Of a DNA stretch of 10,306 bases, positions 6,919-10,306 are shown in pieces. The translations under genes and the position numbers were made by a program. The notes beneath the pieces are model-generated. The model was given only the letters and a program-made list of their open reading frames with translations. It did not search any database and was not told where the DNA came from. How positions within the stretch are numbered: the first letter of the stretch is position 1; every line of letters starts with the position of its first letter. This DNA is from Bacteroidota bacterium (lineage in GTDB: Bacteria > Bacteroidota > Rhodothermia > Balneolales > Balneolaceae), in contig JAGXIS010000174.1 in NCBI GenBank assembly GCA_024635465.1, positions 1 to 10,306 on the forward strand. Reading direction: 5' to 3'.

Positions 6919-7947
6919 TTATTCCAGATCGCCTTCAAAATATTCTATCGCTCTTCGTGGCATATCATCATGATCCTTTTTTGAAGCAATATGATCTTTT
7001 ATCTTTTTTTGGAAGGCTTCTGCAGCATCATATCCATAGTGTTTTAATAAATAATTCATGGCAATAACTTCAGCAATGACGGTAATATTTTTGCCGGGAG
7101 TAATTGGAAGGTGAATTTGGGGGATCTTTGTGCCTAAAATTTCAACAGAATCATGATTAAGTCCGGTTCTGTTGAGGTTTTGATTGTCTTGCCATAAAGA
7201 AAGTTCAAGTACAACTTCGAGCCTTTTTTGGTACCGAATTGATCGAATTCCAAACATGGACATGACATCAACTATTCCCAGACCGCGAATTTCCATAAAA
7301 TGTTTATTCATCTCAGAAGCAGATGCGAGTAGTACATTTCCTTTTTTTGTCAACATCACAACATCATCGGATACTAGCCTGTGACCACGTTCCACTAAAT
7401 CAAGAGCCACTTCACTTTTACCAAGACCTGATTTACCGCTTATCAGAATACCGATTCCATAAACATCAACCATCGTTCCATGAAGTACGGTTTGAACTGC
7501 AAAATAGTCTTCAAGCAGGTCTCTAAGTAGAAACATGAATTTGGTAGTTTCCATCTCAGTTCTGAAGATTGGAATCTCTCGATCTTCTGCTAATTGTTTT
7601 AGATTTTTTGAAAGTTTATTGTTATCGGTCAAGATGATGACCGGAATTTCAAAAGATAATAGAGTTTTAAAGGCATCAAATCGTGCTTGTTCCGATAAAT
7701 GATCCAAATAATTGCACTCTGTATTTCCGATTACCTGAATTCTTTGATATGTAAATAATTCCACATAACCTGCAAGTGCTAAACCGGGACGATGAAGATC
7801 TGCCTCAGTAATAGTTTTGTCCACAGCTTTTTCCCCCGCTGCATATGGCTCCAAATCGATCTTAATCCTCTCTTTTAAACGGTCTATCAGTTCTGAGACT
7901 TTGATATGATCTCTTATAGGAATCGCTTCTGAGTTGGATAGTGGCAT
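6919..7947 (-). CDS. hprK: HPr kinase/phosphorylase
   Basis: HprK uses ATP or pyrophosphate to phosphorylate the seryl site of HPr-type phosphocarriers and also reverses the reaction. It acts as a cytoplasmic hexamer. The product is 342 residues, slightly above the usual 310-330. The N-terminal HprK_N domain spans about 15-140. The catalytic domain starts near L-H-G (H156-G157) and contains the Walker A loop G-K-S-G-L-G-K-S (171-178), the acidic pair D194-D195, the family signature E-I-R-G-L-G-I-V-D-V (219-228) and the K-loop segment P-I-T-P-G-K-N (281-287). All key motifs are intact. The gene follows hpf by 113 bp, a space that holds a TATAAT box and an SD (TCCT on the plus strand at 7956-7959, eight bases from the ATG). 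No ptsH or other PTS gene is visible here, so the partner must be elsewhere. In bacteria lacking sugar uptake by PTS, HprK is thought to serve regulation only. Confidence 0.97.
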   Translation of the reverse strand: MPLSNSEAIPIRDHIKVSELIDRLKERIKIDLEPYAAGEKAVDKTITEADLHRPGLALAGYVELFTYQRIQVIGNTECNYLDHLSEQARFDAFKTLLSFEIPVIILTDNNKLSKNLKQLAEDREIPIFRTEMETTKFMFLLRDLLEDYFAVQTVLHGTMVDVYGIGILISGKSGLGKSEVALDLVERGHRLVSDDVVMLTKKGNVLLASASEMNKHFMEIRGLGIVDVMSMFGIRSIRYQKRLEVVLELSLWQDNQNLNRTGLNHDSVEILGTKIPQIHLPITPGKNITVIAEVIAMNYLLKHYGYDAAEAFQKKIKDHIASKKDHDDMPRRAIEYFEGDLE

Positions 7948-7955
7948 AAAAGTGT

Positions 7956-7959
7956 TCCT
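7956..7959 (-). promoter_or_regulatory. Shine-Dalgarno of hprK
   Basis: AGGA on the minus strand, eight bases before the hprK ATG at 7947. It supports that ATG as the start. Most other genes in the window lack an SD, so this gene and hpf stand out. Confidence 0.6.
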
Positions 7960-7969
7960 GCTACTGTAT

Positions 7970-7997
7970 ATTATAGGTATTGGTTACTGGTATTAAA
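7970..7997 (-). promoter_or_regulatory. Candidate hprK promoter
   Basis: A perfect TATAAT on the minus strand occupies 7975-7970. Sixteen bases upstream is TTTAAT (7997-7992), a poor -35 box with three of six matches. Transcription would start near 7963, just before the SD. The -35 area is overlapped by a dyad, GGTAT-TTA-ATACC (7989-8001), which could be an operator. If real, hprK can be expressed apart from xer-hpf. Confidence 0.35.
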
Positions 7998-8001
7998 TAC
8001 C
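7989..8001. repeat. Dyad GGTAT-N3-ATACC in the hpf-hprK spacer
   Basis: Five-base arms GGTAT (7989-7993) and ATACC (7997-8001) flank three bases. A further direct copy GGTATT lies at 7976-7981, so the element appears three times in 26 bases, overlapping the candidate hprK promoter. It could be a repressor site; no family is recognised. Confidence 0.4.
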
Positions 8002-8060
8002 CCATATCTTCAAACACGATCTTGATGAAGTTATGAGGTATAATCAATCTATATTTAGAT

Positions 8061-8360
8061 TCAGTTATGCTCGTAATGTTTGGTTTTGTATTTACGAATC
8101 TGTCTTACAGCATTATCAACGGCTGTTCCAATGGCTTGTTCATAGGTTGGAGCCTCTTCTGATACATTTAAAAGTGTTTTAGGTACTTTCACATTTAACT
8201 CTGCTATTGCGGGATTATCGTCGTCCTGACCCGGTCGCAATACAATATCACACACAATTATTTTATCAAAAAATTGATCCAGTTTTTCTACTGCACTCAG
8301 ACAAAACTCCTGGAGTTCCGGGCTCGATTGAAAATGTCTCGCTGTGAAAGTTGTTTTCAT
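8061..8360 (-). CDS. hpf: Ribosome hibernation promoting factor (HPF/RaiA, short form)
   Basis: A 99-residue protein matching the short HPF/YfiA family (about 95-115 residues), without the C-terminal dimerisation domain of long HPF. It begins M-K-T-T-F-T-A-R-H-F, the first beta strand, followed by a helix S-S-P-E-L-Q-E-F with K-L-D-Q-F-F and strands with A-E-L-N-V-K-V-P. It ends in the conserved second helix Y-E-Q-A-I-G-T-A-V-D-N-A-V-R-Q-I-R-K-Y-K. These proteins bind the 30S decoding region in slow growth and either stop translation or promote 100S dimers. A strong SD (AGGAGG on the minus strand, 8370-8365) precedes the ATG. The 17-bp gap to the xer stop implies co-transcription with it. Whether it acts as RaiA (blocking dimers) or HPF (promoting them) cannot be told from sequence. 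Confidence 0.95.
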   Translation of the reverse strand: MKTTFTARHFQSSPELQEFCLSAVEKLDQFFDKIIVCDIVLRPGQDDDNPAIAELNVKVPKTLLNVSEEAPTYEQAIGTAVDNAVRQIRKYKTKHYEHN

Positions 8361-8364
8361 AGTT

Positions 8365-8370
8365 CCTCCT
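8365..8370 (-). promoter_or_regulatory. Strong Shine-Dalgarno of hpf
   Basis: A full AGGAGG on the minus strand, four bases before the hpf ATG, placed within the 17-bp gap after the xer stop. It is the best SD in the window and shows that this genome does use SD initiation for some genes. Confidence 0.8.
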
Positions 8371-8377
8371 TTAATAA

Positions 8378-9295
8378 TTATTTTTTTGCCCTTGGATGGG
8401 CTTGACTGTAAACGTTTTTCAAACGTTCAACGCTGGTATGTGTATATACTTGTGTAGAAGCCAGGCTTGAATGACCTAAAAACTCCTTAATCATTCTTAT
8501 ATCAGCACCGGCATCAAGCATGTGTGTTGCAAAACTATGACGAAGAGTGTGCGGACTTTTTTGTGTAACCTCACTTACTCTCATAAAATAGTCTTTAACT
8601 AACCGTTGAACTTTTCTTGGGTACATTCTTTTACCACCTGTAGTGACGAAAAATGCTTTTTTTGCATCCAAATCACTCTTAGAAGTAAACATATTCTCTC
8701 TGTTTTGCAAATGGTTTGTGAGAGCTTCAGTAGCTTTTTTTCCAAGTGGAATCATTCTCTCTTTACTGCCTTTACCTAACACTATGATTTGTTGCTGCTT
8801 AAAGTTGACATCAGATACATTTAAATTCGTTAATTCACTAACACGTATCCCTGTTGAATAGAGGAGTTCCAGAATAGCTTTTTCTTGAACCTGGATAGGG
8901 TCGCTTAAATCAGCTAACTCCATCATTTCATCTATTTCTTCTGTACGAACCGTTTTTGGAAGTCTTTGTTCCTTTTTTGGTATAACTAACAGGTGTGCAG
9001 GGTTATTGTCAATAAATCCTCTTTTGAATAAATATTTAAAAAAAGATCGAATGGATGCCACTTTTCGGGCAATCGTATTGCGCTTTTTCCCTTCATCAGA
9101 TAGTTGACCTAACCAAAGCCGAATTATCAGTCGATCTATTTGATAGATTTCAAGATTTTTAGAATCCAATTGTAATTCAGATGATGCAAATTCAACCAGT
9201 TGTTCCAAATCATTTCGATAGGAAGTAATGGTATGAGAAGATGCATTTCGTTCAACTTTCAGATATTGAAGGTATTTCAAAATCAACTCTTTCAT
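8378..9295 (-). CDS. Tyrosine recombinase XerC/XerD
   Basis: A 305-residue site-specific recombinase of normal Xer length. The N-terminal SAM-like core-binding domain (about 1-90) opens with Y-L-K-V-E-R-N-A-S-S-H-T-I-T-S-Y-R-N-D-L, the usual Xer start. The catalytic domain follows (about 115-295). All six catalytic positions are present: R151 in S-T-G-I-R-V-S-E-L, K175 in L-G-K-G-S-K-E-R, H249 and R252 in S-P-H-T-L-R-H-S-F-A-T-H, H275 in L-G-H-S-S-L, and the nucleophile Y284 in Q-V-Y-T-H. Xer recombinases resolve chromosome dimers at dif near the terminus. XerC and XerD cannot be separated reliably by eye, so I give no gene symbol. The housekeeping surroundings and absence of integron or phage genes argue against an integrase. 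hpf lies 17 bp downstream on the same transcript. No SD is seen at the start. Confidence 0.95.
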   Translation of the reverse strand: MKELILKYLQYLKVERNASSHTITSYRNDLEQLVEFASSELQLDSKNLEIYQIDRLIIRLWLGQLSDEGKKRNTIARKVASIRSFFKYLFKRGFIDNNPAHLLVIPKKEQRLPKTVRTEEIDEMMELADLSDPIQVQEKAILELLYSTGIRVSELTNLNVSDVNFKQQQIIVLGKGSKERMIPLGKKATEALTNHLQNRENMFTSKSDLDAKKAFFVTTGGKRMYPRKVQRLVKDYFMRVSEVTQKSPHTLRHSFATHMLDAGADIRMIKEFLGHSSLASTQVYTHTSVERLKNVYSQAHPRAKK

Positions 9296-9322
9296 CTATT
9301 TCAATATGGTGACTCTTTTAAT

Positions 9323-9351
9323 AAAAAAAAACAGAGGATCGATCTCTTTTT
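9323..9351 (-). terminator. Possible intrinsic terminator of the glycosyltransferase gene
   Basis: On the minus strand A-run plus AGAG (9351-9344) pairs with CTCT (9336-9333) around a seven-base loop; after one C there is a T-tract of nine (9331-9323). The flanking A and T runs can add pairs. The core stem is only four pairs, so termination is probably partial and xer-hpf may receive some read-through. Confidence 0.4.
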
Positions 9352-9354
9352 AAA

Positions 9355-10306
9355 TTATACTTTACGTCCTTTCCACGAGCTTCTTTTACCCCGCCAATGA
9401 TCAAGTAATGTTATTAGTCCAAGCCTCTGAAACCATAATACTGCAATTGGATGAGTAAAACCGTAGATAGGATCCCACTTAAACCAGATTGACAGAATTA
9501 ATCTGTGAATTAAAATGATCGAAACGCAGGCGATTGAAAGAAAAAAGAGCACGGTATTTAGTTGTATCAGGGAGTAAATAAAAATGATAAATGGTAAAAC
9601 AAAAACAGCTATATGAAGAATAGCAGCGATTATAAAAAGTAGATGAGAGCGATTGAATCCAACAAAAAAATTTTTTCTGAAACCGGTAAACATCTCCTTT
9701 TCATTAGGATACATTCTGCACGAAATTGCCCCTACGCCATGAAACATTCTCATGCGGAAACCACTCTTTTTAACATGTTTAGCAAGTTCCACGTCTTCAA
9801 CAATATTATTTTTAACAGATTGATGTCCACCCATCTTTTGATAAGACTCTCTTTCAAACGCAATACATTGGCCGCATGCAGCTGCAAAAGATGTCTTAAC
9901 GAATGGTGTCAAAAATTTTGGCATCCACCGAGGATTTCGGAATGTGTAAATTGAAGGCAGAAGTGTAACCAGTGCATAATAGATTAATGGTATGACACTT
10001 TTTTCCCAGAAAGTGAGTAAAATTTGTCGGGGCCATACAGTAACCATCGTTATTTGATGATTTTTAAATGCAGCAAAGATATTACTTAAAAGAGATGACT
10101 GAGCAACCGTGTCTGCATCCAGGAAGAGTATGTATTGGCCATCAGAGAGCTTACTAAGCTGGTGGCAAGCCCATGGCTTCCCAAGCCAATCGCCCGGCTT
10201 TTCAGAGCCATTATGAAGCTTCAGATGTGGGTTGTCACCCATAAACGATTGCACGATGCTTGTGGTTTGATCTGTAGATTGATCATCAAGTACATGAATA
10301 TCATAG
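9355..10306 (-). CDS. Family 2 glycosyltransferase, membrane-associated (N-terminus off the window)
   Basis: The frame is open from the right edge to a TAA at 9357-9355, giving 316 visible residues. An in-frame GTG at 10254 is not the start, because the 17 codons before it read Y-D-I-H-V-L-D-D-Q-S-T-D-Q-T, the nucleotide-sugar-binding strand and D-D-x-S-T-D motif of GT-A enzymes. Later motifs are G-D-W-L-G-K-P-W-A-C-H-Q (about visible 38-49), the metal-binding F-L-D-A-D-T (about 62-67) and the catalytic-base region I-V-E-D-V-E-L (about 168-174). Two or three hydrophobic helices near visible 220-275 and a basic W-K-G-R-K tail follow. The W-x-G-K-x-W-A-x-x-Q motif and hydrophobic end resemble CrtQ/HpnB-like transferases that glycosylate carotenoids or hopanoids; other lipid acceptors are equally possible. 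Only about 50-70 N-terminal residues should be missing. Confidence 0.9.
   Translation of the reverse strand, partial: YDIHVLDDQSTDQTTSIVQSFMGDNPHLKLHNGSEKPGDWLGKPWACHQLSKLSDGQYILFLDADTVAQSSLLSNIFAAFKNHQITMVTVWPRQILLTFWEKSVIPLIYYALVTLLPSIYTFRNPRWMPKFLTPFVKTSFAAACGQCIAFERESYQKMGGHQSVKNNIVEDVELAKHVKKSGFRMRMFHGVGAISCRMYPNEKEMFTGFRKNFFVGFNRSHLLFIIAAILHIAVFVLPFIIFIYSLIQLNTVLFFLSIACVSIILIHRLILSIWFKWDPIYGFTHPIAVLWFQRLGLITLLDHWRGKRSSWKGRKV

Noticed and set aside
8378..9295. Tyrosine recombinase as sign of an integrated element or integron
   Set aside because: Length and motifs fit housekeeping XerC/D; there are no attachment-like repeats, cassettes, phage genes or tRNA at its ends.
9643..9954. Plus-strand open frame of 103 codons inside the glycosyltransferase gene
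   Set aside because: It is the complement of conserved GT2 sequence and shows no domain or SD of its own.
10252..10254. GTG at 10254 as start of the glycosyltransferase
   Set aside because: The frame continues upstream to the window edge and encodes the conserved D-D-x-S-T-D motif, so the true start is outside.

Overview
The window is an AT-rich, gene-dense stretch of bacterial chromosome. All the genes are of ordinary chromosomal type, with no mobile element, tRNA, rRNA or CRISPR array visible. A DUF5683-type envelope protein, an HPr kinase with no sugar-PTS genes nearby, AT-rich leaders mostly without a Shine-Dalgarno (SD) site, and an M23 peptidase with a short tyrosine-rich cytoplasmic head together suggest the Bacteroidota/Balneolota/Chlorobiota group. 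My best guess is a Balneola-like organism. This is an inference from gene content, not a phylogeny.

Plus-strand half (1-5769): the 3' end of rpsO (ribosomal protein S15) is closed by a strong intrinsic terminator. It is followed by pnp (polynucleotide phosphorylase), which has its own strong terminator. Then come a small secreted or membrane DUF5683 protein and truA (tRNA pseudouridine synthase). After a 161-bp AT-rich spacer lie a GYSMG serine alpha/beta hydrolase and an OmpR-type response regulator with no histidine kinase beside it. The hydrolase is visibly more AT-rich than pnp.

Minus-strand half (5836-10306, read right to left): a family 2 glycosyltransferase whose N-terminus lies off the right edge, then xerC/xerD (tyrosine recombinase), hpf/raiA (ribosome hibernation factor), hprK (HPr kinase/phosphorylase) and a membrane-anchored M23 peptidase. 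The xer-hpf junction is only 17 bp and carries the best SD in the window, so those two are probably co-transcribed. hprK has an SD and a TATAAT box of its own. The two halves converge at 5770-5835.

Functionally the window combines RNA turnover and translation (S15, PNPase, TruA, HPF), chromosome-dimer resolution (Xer), signalling (HprK, response regulator) and envelope work (M23, DUF5683, glycosyltransferase). The hpf-hprK pairing recalls the proteobacterial rpoN-hpf-ptsN-hprK cluster. I found no convincing new defence or mobile system. The items worth a second look are regulatory: small palindromes and repeated motifs in the spacers, a start-site ambiguity, and the AT-rich hydrolase/response-regulator pair.
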